64,000 nucleotides of DNA from Membranipora membranacea (Eukaryota > Bryozoa > Gymnolaemata > Cheilostomatida > Membraniporidae), in the NCBI GenBank assembly GCA_914767715.1, contig OU612074.1, positions 261,501 to 325,500 of the forward strand. Reading direction: 5' to 3'. Positions 48,572 through 60,020 of this stretch are shown one piece after another. The notes beneath the pieces were generated by a model, which was not told the origin of the DNA, did no database searches, and worked only from the letters and a program-made list of their open reading frames with translations. The position numbers and the translations under genes are program-made. Positions within the stretch are counted from its first letter, which is position 1; each line of letters starts with the position of its first letter.

Positions 48572-48754
48572 GAGCTGTCTGTATAAGTCTGACTAATCTC
48601 TGAACTACAGCTTATATTATTATCGGTGTTTAAACAAAGTCTATAGAGTAAACAATAAGTGAATATTATTACAGGTCTGATTAGAGATCCCTAAGGCACC
48701 TTTATAAGGAGCTCTGCAGCCTGCAGTAAAGTTGTAATGATGAGAAATATATTT

Positions 48755-50140
48755 TGACGAGAACTTTATTACAAATGATGGCTCATCTTATTTGTCATGA
48801 TTACTCATACTCTTGGCTGAGTCTGACTGTCCTGTATTTTAACTTTGTCATTGATTGATACTCAGACTGCATTAGAACACGTTTGTTCTCCCTCTGTGGT
48901 GGCGGAGTGATACTACGAATGTCAGATATTGAGGCTGGACGCCAGAGGCGATGGCTTGATACACAACTTTTTAGGTATTCCTCCGCATTCACGGAGGTAA
49001 AAATCTTTTTTTCTAGTCTGCATCAGCTGTCAACAGCAATTCACACATAATTAATTCAACGGTTTCTTTTTCCACCGAAAAAACACAAGAAATGACATAA
49101 ATTGTACTAAAACAGCTTAATTCATCTGAGTCTTAAATTGAGAAGGTTACTGAATGATGCAATATTGTCGGTAATAAATTGTAAATATCTGGCCGAATGG
49201 TGAAAGGTTTTGCCTCCGATATAAAAAATTGATTCAAGATAAGCAGGAAAAGTGTTACATCAGTACAAGGGTAATTTTCAATCATCAGGATGAAAAACTA
49301 TCATCATCACCGCATAATATGTGGTAAACATATTATTATTATCTGACAGAGAAAAAGATAACCATGACTCAATATCCATGTTTCCATGTGAATTTTGAGG
49401 TCGGCCTAGATCGAGCTGAGATGTCACCTCTTGGCTCGCCCTCGAGATACGCAAAATTCCAATTATAGAGAGCTGAGATGAAAACATCGAAAGCATTCTG
49501 CCACCACCGTCCCCGGCCACGCGGGTCAAATTCACTGATGCTGACCGCTCAGCCACGCCAGCCGGTTGTACCTTGCACAGCTCAGTGCAAACTGATCCTC
49601 TGGGCTCAGTGCGAACCATGAGTCATCTCCAATGACTTGATGAGCTCTGATAATAGCGTCAGGTCGATCCATTGAACTGCAGTGGATATCCAAGTCCCGT
49701 CTGGATATCAGGTACACAATGTTAGGCGATATGTAAATTTCAAGAGTTTTCTACCAAACACAGAATATATTAATTCACATCATTACAACTCAGACAGGCT
49801 TTTTTTGTTCATCTCTTTTATGGTCATCAATTATAAATTCAAGTGTAAGTATAGATAACTAGATTTCCTTATTGTTATTACGATATCACCTCTCTGGTAT
49901 AGAGTTACTGTTATGTTATATGTGTTGGCAACAAATCTGTCATGATTATGTAATGCTGAGTAGATGTTTTGTGATCCACTCATTGTGTTTGTAAGTCATG
50001 CACAGTCAGACAATGTTGATGTTACCATCGTGACCATATATGGAAACCAATATTCTTCACCACTCAAAAAAATGATTAAAATTTCGAATGTTTTGAGAAT
50101 GAACCATATGCAATAAGGCTATAGCTATAACATTATTTTT
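48755..50140. repeat. Highly similar upstream block, copy B
   Basis: This is the partner of 39,480-40,860. It occupies most of the 2.5 kb between the start codons of the divergent esterases B and C, so in B it could act as shared upstream sequence. Confidence 0.6.
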
Positions 50141-50360
50141 ACATGCCTTTACCTTACCATCAGGTAAGGAATTGGCTGTGAAGTAAAATTTGACAAGGTC
50201 TCTTTTGTATTAGCATGTCCTATATCCATCAAATATAATACATTAATTTACATGATTTCCATGAGAAACCTTCACACTTCCTCCTATAAAACTACCAATA
50301 AGATTGTGCAGGTATGCGAGGATAGGCAAAATACCATCTAATCTTCTGCTAAAACATTTC

Positions 50361-50394
50361 ATCACAGAGTAAGGATATATCCTTACTCTGTGAT
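50361..50394. repeat. Perfect 34-bp palindrome, copy 2
   Basis: ATCACAGAGTAAGGATA is followed by its exact reverse complement, nearly the same palindrome as at 25,880-25,911. It lies upstream of esterase C. Confidence 0.85.
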
Positions 50395-50902
50395 TTCATC
50401 TATGCCAAGCCAATAATTGTTATAGCCAAATACTTACTACAATATTACTTCCACAAACCTGATCTTACTGGAATGGCTTTGTTATTATATCAATAAACAT
50501 TACATAATAATGGTGCCTGGACAAGCTTTTCACTGAAGATATAAAAATATCATAATAAGTAACTACGCTAGTCACAGGCTCAAGGGATCGTTGTATGTCA
50601 GTATAACTTAGCCTGTCCTAGATAATGTCATCGTACTCGTCTCCTGATCAGCTGCGATGTGATTATTTACTGTCTAGACAATTTCAATCACAGTGACTAT
50701 GATTGATGATAGTTATAGGAGCCATCATTTAATCCCTTGGTTTATCGTAGCGCATGATAACACTGAATAACTTATCAGACGGTTGGTAATAACTTCAGTA
50801 ACAGTGAGACCTACGCTACACACAGAGTCTTACTGTTACACATAGACCTACCGATTCACAGAGACTTACTCATACACACAGATATACAGGGCGAGACATA
50901 AG

Positions 50903-51903
50903 ATGTGGTGGAGAGTAGTTATAGTGAGCTGTTTGATGCTGCAGCTGGTTCTCTCTGCTGGCGAGAGACCGGAGGTTACACTCAGTCATGGTGGATCTCT
51001 CAGAGGTATCAGACATCCATTCGGAGATAAGGACGTCGATATGTATCTAGGTGAGTAAGAGCAGCGTATCGTTTATCTCATCTATTGGCTGAGGAGTGTC
51101 TGTAAGAATCCACAACAAAGTAGTACCTAGTATGTTATTATCAAATTATACTCTTGCCAATTATGTAAAAAAAATACCTAAACTGCGATTCTCGTTTATG
51201 GCTTCCAAAAAATCTATCATGCTGCTGCAAAAGTAATTAAAAACCCAACTTAGCACTCACAAATTTCTAATCTGAACTCTCGCTGAACTTCTGCCTCTAA
51301 ATATGGACCAAAATTAATGGGGTTTACAGGTCAACCTGCACCTAACACAACAGGATTGAACGGTCATTTTTTACCACTTAGTATTCAAAACATCAAAACA
51401 TAAAAGATCAAGTGAACGTCATCTGGCTCTATCGATTCAGTTATGTGTAGAAAACCATAGAGTCAAGATGTGAAAACCAATATTAACTAGGAATACACCA
51501 GAGGTATGTCAATTTTAACTTTTAATTCTGATTTAAACTGTAATTTTTCAATGGTATACATAATTTGAAGCTTATTGTTTTATAACTACATTGTAAATGA
51601 ATATTCTTGGAAAAACCATTTTAATTTCGTATTTGATAATTTGATCATAATTTGATTAGTGTTACTCATGTTTTTTAAACAACAGGTTTCACGGACTTTA
51701 AATGGAATATCAAATATTATGGATAACAGACAAAATAAAGAAATCGTAGTTCAGTGAACTTTGTCTAGATAATTCTAGTTATAAGAGTTCTACACCTAAC
51801 CCGAACGGCTAAAGTTCATAGATAACTTTATAGTGTCTGTGCTGACCTTCTTTATCAGCTTACTCGCTGCACACATAAGGAGGTCGTATATGTATACGTA
51901 TAC

Positions 51904-51989
<86 letters not shown>

Positions 51990-54900
51990 CCCTAGTTTAA
52001 GTGCTGAAACTCTGCCCAGTTTGCTGGTATTAGTATTCCGTTCACTACCACTTCTGATGGTTGGGAGGTGGTGGTTGATGATAGCAACTGACACATCCCG
52101 GGCTCAAGCTTCTATGACCCAGATGTTTTATTTGCACCTAACTCTATGAACATCAGCATAAGTGCATCGGGCACCTTGTGACCCTTTATGGCCCAAATCT
52201 CCCAAATCTTTTCTTTCTGTACTGTTGATGGTGGTCCCCTTAATATTTGTAGTTGACTCAAATATGGCTCAAAGTTTGAGTGGTGTGGTCTGAATGGGAT
52301 TGAGTAGCCTCGTCACAAGGCCAAAACAATAAAAGTGGTTTATAGCAAAGGAGACAAGGTACGCACGAGAAAGTTGTAGAGCATGGCGATGAGTATCCCA
52401 CAACGCAATGTTCTGGGATTCCGAGCTAGGAATCCTAGAATATTGCATTGTGGGATACTCATTGCAGTGAGATCAGATCAACACATAATATTAAATTATC
52501 CGTGCAGGCATTTCCGGGCATAAGTTGTGTTATGGGTATCATGTAATCATGTCCTATAACAAAAATGGATCGCAGACAATATCTAAGCGGTGTCAATCAT
52601 ATACATCCCCACATATTAGATGTGGCCGCAGCAGTGCAGCAGCGCAGCAGCGCAGCAGCGCAGCAGCACAGCAGAGCCTGGTTATTCAATGTTCCTATAC
52701 ACAAACTCATTTGGCAATTTGGAGCACACAACAAATGGCTACAACATTTCAACCAGGATTTTATACAATTATTAAATAGAACAATATGGTTATAAACCAG
52801 CAAAAAATAACATTCTTGGGTAATTTGAGAGCAATTTTATCATCCCTGGATAAGTTAAACACCAGTTTTGGATAGCGACAGTGACACTCAACATTTCATT
52901 ATTAGCTTTTCAGCTTAGAACCATCATCTTAGTGACCTCTTCATAGATGTTTATCTGTTGACAGTTAATATTATCGGTCTACTGATATTATAAAACTATA
53001 CGATGAAGACCGACACCTTTGAGGAATTCACCAATTCAATAATATGTCTGCTTCAATTAGCTTCATATCACACTTAATAAGTTAATCGCCAGGTTACAGG
53101 AATAAAAACGCACATTCAGAGTAACATCCATATGCAATGACTGAGGGTATACTCTCCATTAATCTTTGTTACAGGTATAAGATATGCACAGGCCCCTGTG
53201 GATGAGTTGAGGTTTAGGAAGCCTGCGGCTGCTCCTGGATGGACTGGAACTATCGACGCTACAGAAGTCGGTCAGAACTGTCCGCAGACAAACCCTAACA
53301 AACCTGAAGGTTTGTGTGTTTCTTTCAAATCTTAGGGATGTCCTGAGTGCCCTAGACAAATCAAACTCACTTTTGTGATCAAAACGAACTATCTTCATGT
53401 TGTACGCTGTTTGTATGTTGTCACTATCAGTTTACAAATAATTGAAAGGTAGCCTACAGTTTACTCGAATTTGTCTTCCTTAATTGCCTTGGGCAAACAT
53501 CTGGCACATTTTTAGCGTACAGTTTCGCATGATAATGTGTAAGATTTATAATGACTGAATGGAGTCAGGTCAGAAGTTATCATCTTTGTTGGTAAAAGCA
53601 GACTCATTCTCAAGTTCTAAGTTCCACAATCACCAATCCTTCCATTGCCTCTCACTAAATACCAACATATTGTACAATTGTTGATTACTCTTGTAACACA
53701 GAGGGCGTATCTGGACAGGAGGACTGTCTATTTCTGGACATCACCGTACCATCTGGTACTAAACCAGCAGATAAGAAAGCGGTGATGGTGTTTATACACG
53801 GAGGAGGTTACTCTATAGGATCACGTAGTATTTATATAGGAGCAGGACTAGCTACACATGGTGATGTTATAGTAGTCTCTATAAACTACAGACTGGGTAT
53901 ACTAGGACTTCTCTGGGATGAGTTCGGTGAGTGATCAGATTGAGCTACTGAATCATCTTCAATTATTTGTGCCTTCACAAAACTTAACCTCAGAGTGGAT
54001 ATTTTGGATGTAGGGTTACTCGGTCTTATCTCAAAGACCCAATTCTTGAGATAAGGCTGCATGTTACTGATAATAACACAAATTTGATACTGACGAGAAA
54101 TAAGCCTCCATAAGCTGCTGGATGAAAGACACTGTTGATATTATCAAAATGTTGACTGAGTTTACTGCTCCTGTACTGTCATAGAACAAAAATCTATGAT
54201 TGTTATAATGTGACCGATTCTGAAGAGCTTAGAGTCGTGTCTAGCCTGGGCAGGCTGCAAACGGCCGGCCCAGGCTATGCAGCGTCCAGAGAGTTGGATA
54301 AATTACTGGTGCACAGTTGCTGCTCGTAGTGTTACAATGTTAGATTTGTTAATTTACCTGTACAGGTGGAGGCAATATGGCCTTATGGGATCAGAGAGAG
54401 GCTCTTATCTGGGTACAGAAGAATATCGCTGCCTTTGGAGGAGATCCGGACAGTGTTACCATATTTGGAGAGTCAGCAGGAGCCGGCAGCGTCTCAGCTC
54501 AGACTATGGGCAAACATAACGATGGGCTGTTTAAGCGAGCCATCACCGAAGTAAGATAATGAACATTATATCAGTACATCTGTGTGGTTGCAGGAATATT
54601 CTTTGTTTTTCAAAATTCCAGTTGCTTTATACAACATTCAGATGTTTTGTGGTTCTACATTTTATAAATTCACATTGCAGTCGGGGTCGCTGTACATACA
54701 TTTTGACCACTCGGAGAACTCAAAGAGGAAGATCGTCAAAGCTTGGCGTGAGTCTGTGAACTGCCCAGAAACCGTCGCCTCTGTCTATGACTGCTTCAAA
54801 GATGTCGGACTCGATAGAATGATGGACCTCACCTCTACACTCAACCTGCAGGGCCTATATATGCTGCCGATAGCTGACGGGGACTTCTTCTCAGACAGCG

Positions 54901-56268
54901 TAGCGGAGGGAGTATACGATCTAGCTCACAGGTCAGGGTAACTCATCTTTATGTAGAGAGGAGGGAGCAGCTGTGAGACAGTTTATGTTTCAGACCTCTT
55001 AACCTTAGCTAGAGTATTGACTTCACACATTAATCAGTTCTGTAAGCGAAACCTCAGGATGGTTGCAAAACATACAGCCAGTTTATGGCAGCAGAACTGA
55101 GAGTTGAAATTATCACCAGCACACAGATAAATTTCGATGTCTATGTCCCCGTGCTCTACTCTCACCACAGGACAAATTTCTCACATGTTCACATTTTACA
55201 GATTCGATCTGATGTCTGGTATTAACAATCAGGAAGGAGGTATAATGTACGGGTTTGAGGTGCCGATGTTCGCTGGAATGTTAAACAAAACTGGAGAGAA
55301 TGGAGTAGATATGGAAATTATTAACGCTATACTTAACTTCAAGTGTACCACCATCACCCCCTTAGCTGTGGCGTTATGTGACAGCTTCCTGAAGTGTCTG
55401 TATAAGTTTGAGGAGCAGCCCAGTGACAGGCAGAGAGCCAAACGACTCATCGATATGGAAGGTTAATCACACAATCATTTCTATAGTGCCACAGTTTTAC
55501 CTCTTGAGTGAAAATCTTTGCATTTATTGAGGACTATCATTTGGCCACCTCCAACCTCTCTTAAAATTAAATAATAGAAACATGTCAGATTTTGAAGAAT
55601 TTCAAGAACTTACCATTGAAGTTTTAGTGGATAACCAAACCATGCTGGACTGTTTGGTTGTCTTTGATAAATTCAGTATCTTTTAGCGTAGAGCATATCA
55701 AATCATTATCATTGTCAATCAAATGACAGACTGTGACCCTAAACTTACCACCTGAAGTGTAGGAGCTCAGTCTATTGTGTAACTCACAAAGTCTGTCTGC
55801 GCTAATAAACATAAAATTATAATTGAGGTTGGTACTAGAAAGGTATTGAAAACTACAAACTTTCACTATTAGCCGCAGATTAGAATTAGCTCATTATGGT
55901 ACTTCCTATTCAGGTGAGATGTACTTCAACCATGATACAGTTTACCAGTTGGAACAGCATTCTTCTAGCAAAAAATCGACCTATGCATATTACTTCACTG
56001 AGAATTATAAATCAGACTCACCCAAACTAGTTTGGTCTCTGCCAGACTGGCTCAAGACTGGAGCAGACCACGGGGATGAGGTGCCCTTTGTCTTCGGTAC
56101 GACTTACTTTAAAAGTGGAAAAGTGCGCAAGGATGAACTGTGGGAAAGTAAGTTTAATCAATTACCAAGTTACCAAATTTATATAAATTTTCACTGAAAG
56201 AGAGCATGAACCTTAACTGGGGATTTGTCCAAAACTCCAGCCTTGACCACCAAGAGACAATTGGGGAC

Positions 56269-56301
<33 letters not shown>

Positions 56302-57780
56302 AGACTCAGATCACGCTACACAACTTAAAATATGACTTGATATAATTATTTTGAGGTTCAACAGTATCCCCTTAGCTATAGAGTCTTGAGATGCTGTCAT
56401 TCATTGAGCTTGACCAGATAGTTCTCACCATCCATTCTCAAATAATTGAATCACTAATACATAAGTGAGCAAAGCAATATATATATATATATATGTGTGT
56501 GTGTGTTTTGTACTTTACAGGACTCATGCAGACCGACCCATCAGTCTCAGCGACACTAACTGGTGACTGGGATACTCTGAACAATGTAGATAAAGAAGTA
56601 AAGTATGAGACATTGAGTAAAAGAATGATGACTGCCTGGACAAACTTCGCTAAGACTGGGTGAGTTAACTAGTGGCTGTAATGTAACAGTAGACAGATGA
56701 TCACTTCTCTGTCTGTCTGTCGAGATTTAAGATAGCAGATCAAGTATTTTTCTTAGACCAAGTTTGGTCCATTTGCCTGCATTCAGAGTCGCTCCCGATC
56801 CACTGGTCACGCCGCAGTGGGAGGGAGCAACAGGAATGCAGGCAATTGGATTAAACTTGTTCTATATTTTTCTCAACCTAAATGACAGATTAGTATCAAC
56901 CTGACCACAAACTGTACAGCACGCTTATTTCCCACCACAGCCAACTAGTCGGTCAACCAATTTCCACCTCAGCCGATTCACTAACAGGACTGTGTTTGCC
57001 ATGTCAGATTGTAAAGATCATCAAAAGGCTACAGACCACAATGGTATCTACCAATGTAGAAACTGATGATAGACAAAACTTCCTGTATATTAGATGTAGG
57101 TTCATAGTATTGATTCTTATTTCTTTCCGCAGTAATCCGAACAAGCCAGTACCTCTAGACATAGCCGAGGAATGGCCACAGTTTACTAATAAGGAAGCCA
57201 AATTTATGGAGTTAAATCTAGACAACCCTCATGTGATAGACACGCCCCACAGAGAGAGACTGCATACATTTAGGAGACATATTATGACAGCTAAGAGAAG
57301 GATGATTAACGCTGACAAACTAAGACCAGCTCAAGGTGAGATGTTTGTACACATATAATTTGTGAACTTTGGATCCTTGCTTTTCTAACCGAGAGGAGTG
57401 AAGTTCTCGCAGCAGGATAAGTCACAGGTTTTGAATAGCAAACTTTAGCACTAACTTAATTTACATCCCTACTCTATATAAAGTCCCAAGTATTAGAGCT
57501 AGCTAACATCCATTCACCCAAAACAAGCTCAAATTTATAATATTTACCCCTTTCTACAGCGAGCATGTCACGTCACGTCACGTCACAGCGAGAAAGGCTG
57601 CCAGTTTACAGCATTGCCTGAGAACAGTAGGCTTAGGTTGTCTTAACCGACATGTATTAGGTGTGAATATCACATCACCAGATGTGACAGTGTAAATACC
57701 AGATCGTTAGTCTAACTAGACTTTAAGTCAGTGATTCCCTGTTTTATGTTTTAGTTGTTGACCCAATGAGCTGCAGCTAA
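50903..57780 (+). CDS. Carboxylesterase C, no HDEL (probably secreted)
   Basis: Exons: 50903-51050, 53175-53309, 53702-53926, 54366-54550, 54681-54931, 55202-55461, 55914-56147, 56521-56659, 57133-57335 and a probable last exon 57755-57780, giving 601 residues. The signal peptide is [19 protein letters not shown]. The enzyme is complete: HGGGY, GESAG, QEGG and ADHGDE. Exons 2-9 match A and B in length. Exon 4 ends in a normal GT donor. The last exon is placed by a good acceptor and by intron length (419 bases, against 398 and 417 in A and B). It encodes VVDPMSCS and stop, so the ER-retention signal is missing. An alternative terminal exon at 57,560-57,621 also has a fair acceptor and also lacks HDEL. 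Confidence 0.85.
51888..51990. repeat. (TATGTA)n microsatellite in esterase C intron 1
   Basis: About sixteen copies of a 6-base unit. The open frame reading Tyr-Thr repeats on the minus strand is an artefact. Confidence 0.95.
52389..52462. repeat. 74-bp hairpin, probable foldback MITE
   Basis: The arm 'atgagtatcccacaacgcaa' is mirrored by 'ttgcattgtgggatactcat' with one mismatch, around a smaller inner inverted repeat ('ggattcc' and 'ggaatcc'). It is in esterase C intron 1. Confidence 0.75.
52627..52676. repeat. CAG-rich tandem repeat
   Basis: Reiterated 'gcagcagc' units in esterase C intron 1. They create Gln/Ala runs in the plus frames and are not coding. Confidence 0.8.
56262..56506. 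repeat. (GA)n and (AT)n(GT)n microsatellites in esterase C intron 7
   Basis: A GA run lies near 56,268-56,300. An AT run passing into a GT run lies near 56,478-56,506, directly upstream of the exon 8 acceptor. Confidence 0.85.
56755..56870 (+). mobile_element. Short palindromic MITE, copy 2
   Basis: This is the reverse orientation of 23,382-23,495, with the same ends ('agaccaagtttggtccattt' and 'attggattaaacttgttcta') and a different centre. It lies in esterase C intron 8. Confidence 0.7.
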
Positions 57781-59130
57781 GCTGACTCTCCTCTGCAGAA
57801 CGCTCAACTATAATTGAACTTTCACCTGTTTGCCAAAACATCAATTCATAAAATCTTTTGACACCCTTTCCATACCAGTTCTATATTTTATATGTGTCAG
57901 TGAAAACTGAGAATAAATCAAGCGTCAGTTAAATGATAATAGAATTAAAACATCATATTGATAATACTACTAATAACTAATTTGTCGATGTCACGGAAAG
58001 TCATAACATGCTCTCTGACTTTGAAGGAGGATGTTGTATTCAGATTCTGAAATACCAGATATCATAGAAATACAAACAACTGTCATGCAATGTTTACAAT
58101 GTGTCATTATAATAATTTGTTTATTATAGTATCCGTGTTTCCAAGTTATTTGTGTAAGATAATGTTGTTTAAAGTGGGGGGTTGTATCACTCGGCATATC
58201 TAAATGATCGGGCAGCAAATAAGTGGTTGTCAAAATATAATTATTATCAAGAGATATATTTTAGGTGGCCCCATTATTATTACATCAGACATATTCTGGT
58301 AACCTAGTAACTAGTAAGTAAGTAAAAGTACAAATATGTAGGCCCGTAGGTTGTTTGACAATTGGACACACTAACATGTTGTTATCCAAGTTGTTGTTTA
58401 TTTGATTTTTGGAATTGACAATTCAATTGGAGTTACTCCTCCTTACTCAAAGAGGACACAACTTGAGCTCAATACCCCACAATGCATTTTTCTTAAATCT
58501 TTTTTTTTTGGGAATTCTGGGTTTTGGTTGTGTTGGGGACTGTGTTTTATCCGCCCTGTGTTGAAGGTTGTTTATGTGTGCACTCTTCTTGCTTGTACTA
58601 TTGTACTAACTATCCTGACATGCTAAGTCAGAAGTTGGAAAATGAATAAAACAAGTCTAGTTCTGAAAATAGGTATAATGATTTATTGCACAAGTGTAAG
58701 GTGATTGAAGTGCACATGAAAAAGATCAACATTTCTGATAAAACTAGCGTGTTACTGGGGTAAAGAGAATAAAGGAAGAAAAAGCTCCTTTGCTTTGGTT
58801 GTATATTCCTGCCTATTGCACAACCCTTCAAACCAGTAAAAGTCTTCTCAATGTTACTGATGCTGTCATACAATCACATATCAATGAAGGGAAAAATTGT
58901 GGAAGCAGATATCTATGTGTCCAGGGAATTACAAAACTCATCAGCATTTCCTATCAGCTGAGGTTGCATAAAGATACGAGTGCCCAAGTTAGGATTTTCT
59001 GTGTTTAACATAATAATATCCAATCACAAAGTGATAATTACCATAAACTGTCTTTGACAGCTCGATTTACTCTCAAATAAATATTATACCTCATAGTGAT
59101 AGGAATAATAAATAATTCATTTACTGAAAG
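57781..59130. other. Intergenic region 3' of esterase C
   Basis: AT-rich sequence with no recognised gene. The short open frames have no domain features. Confidence 0.4.
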
Positions 59131-59135
59131 GTAAG

Positions 59136-59272
59136 TGATCAGTGCAAAGATCTATGAGAGCGAAGAGTAGTGCAAAGATCTATGAGAGCGAAGAGTAGTG
59201 CAGAGTGATCTATGAGAGCGAAGAGTAGTGCAGAGTGATCTATGAGAGCGAAGAGTAGTGCAGAGTGTTCTA
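59136..59272. repeat. 28-30 bp tandem repeat, about 5 copies
   Basis: The unit contains 'tctatgagagcgaagagtag'. Later copies are two bases longer ('gcagagtgatc' against 'gcaaagatc'). Confidence 0.9.
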
Positions 59273-59825
59273 TGGAGGTCAAATAGGAGTTATTCTGCCG
59301 TCCTCTGTGTTATCCTTTGATTAGATTTGTGTTTAATAGTAGATCAGTATCCGCTTACTGTGCCTGCTTGGCTGAGAGTATTATTTCTTAGGTCTTAGTT
59401 TCTACCTCTCGATCCGAGTTCCTGTTGTAGGAGCGTTTAGTAATATCTTCTCTATCGACGCTCCTACTGCTGGAGTGATGCGCTCTACAACCTGGTAACA
59501 GAATCAGTCAGTAAGAACCTGAACTGTGTGTATATGATAAGGATCTAGTCACACCTACTGAAGTATGGAAAGAATATGTCAGGTGCTTGACAGGTAGATT
59601 CTACTATTGTTAATGTGAAAGAGAGAAGCAGCCGGTGAACATCAACTCTGGTTAGACTGAAATGATTGTACATCATTTCAGTTTAGGAACTGTGTGCATA
59701 CTCGGTCTAAGAATGTAGTAATTTAGTTGGATATAATAATCTTGAAAACATACTGAACTCATTACAGCGAGTGAAACAGGCAAAGAACCGAAGATTTAAA
59801 ACACTGCAGGTTGTCAATTTATTTT

Positions 59826-59922
59826 AAATATGTCAGGACAAATCTATACTCTTAGCCTATCTTACAATCAGTTGTTTCAACAGATGGTAAGATAGGCTAA
59901 GAGATTTGTCATGACATATTTA
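59826..59922. repeat. 97-bp hairpin, probable foldback MITE
   Basis: The arms include 'cttagcctatcttac' and 'gtaagataggctaag', and outer parts 'aatatgtcaggacaaat' and 'atttgtcatgacatatt'. The loop is about 20 bases. Confidence 0.75.
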
Positions 59923-60020
59923 GAAGGCATAACAAACCAAGGTAGCATTATAGACATATAAATAACACATACCACACACAAATAGTCTAAGACGATAGAT
60001 AGCAGGTGTTAGTAAGAAGG

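Larger units (their letters stand above)
40883..50178. repeat. Segmental duplication, esterase unit B
   Basis: This is the sister of 28,894-40,880 without the minisatellite and without repeat X. It has extra sequence of about 500 bases in intron 2 of the esterase (roughly 46,128-46,640). Confidence 0.85.

Noticed and set aside
51855-52094. Minus-strand frame with Tyr-Thr repeats
   Set aside because: Translation of a (TATGTA)n microsatellite in an intron.
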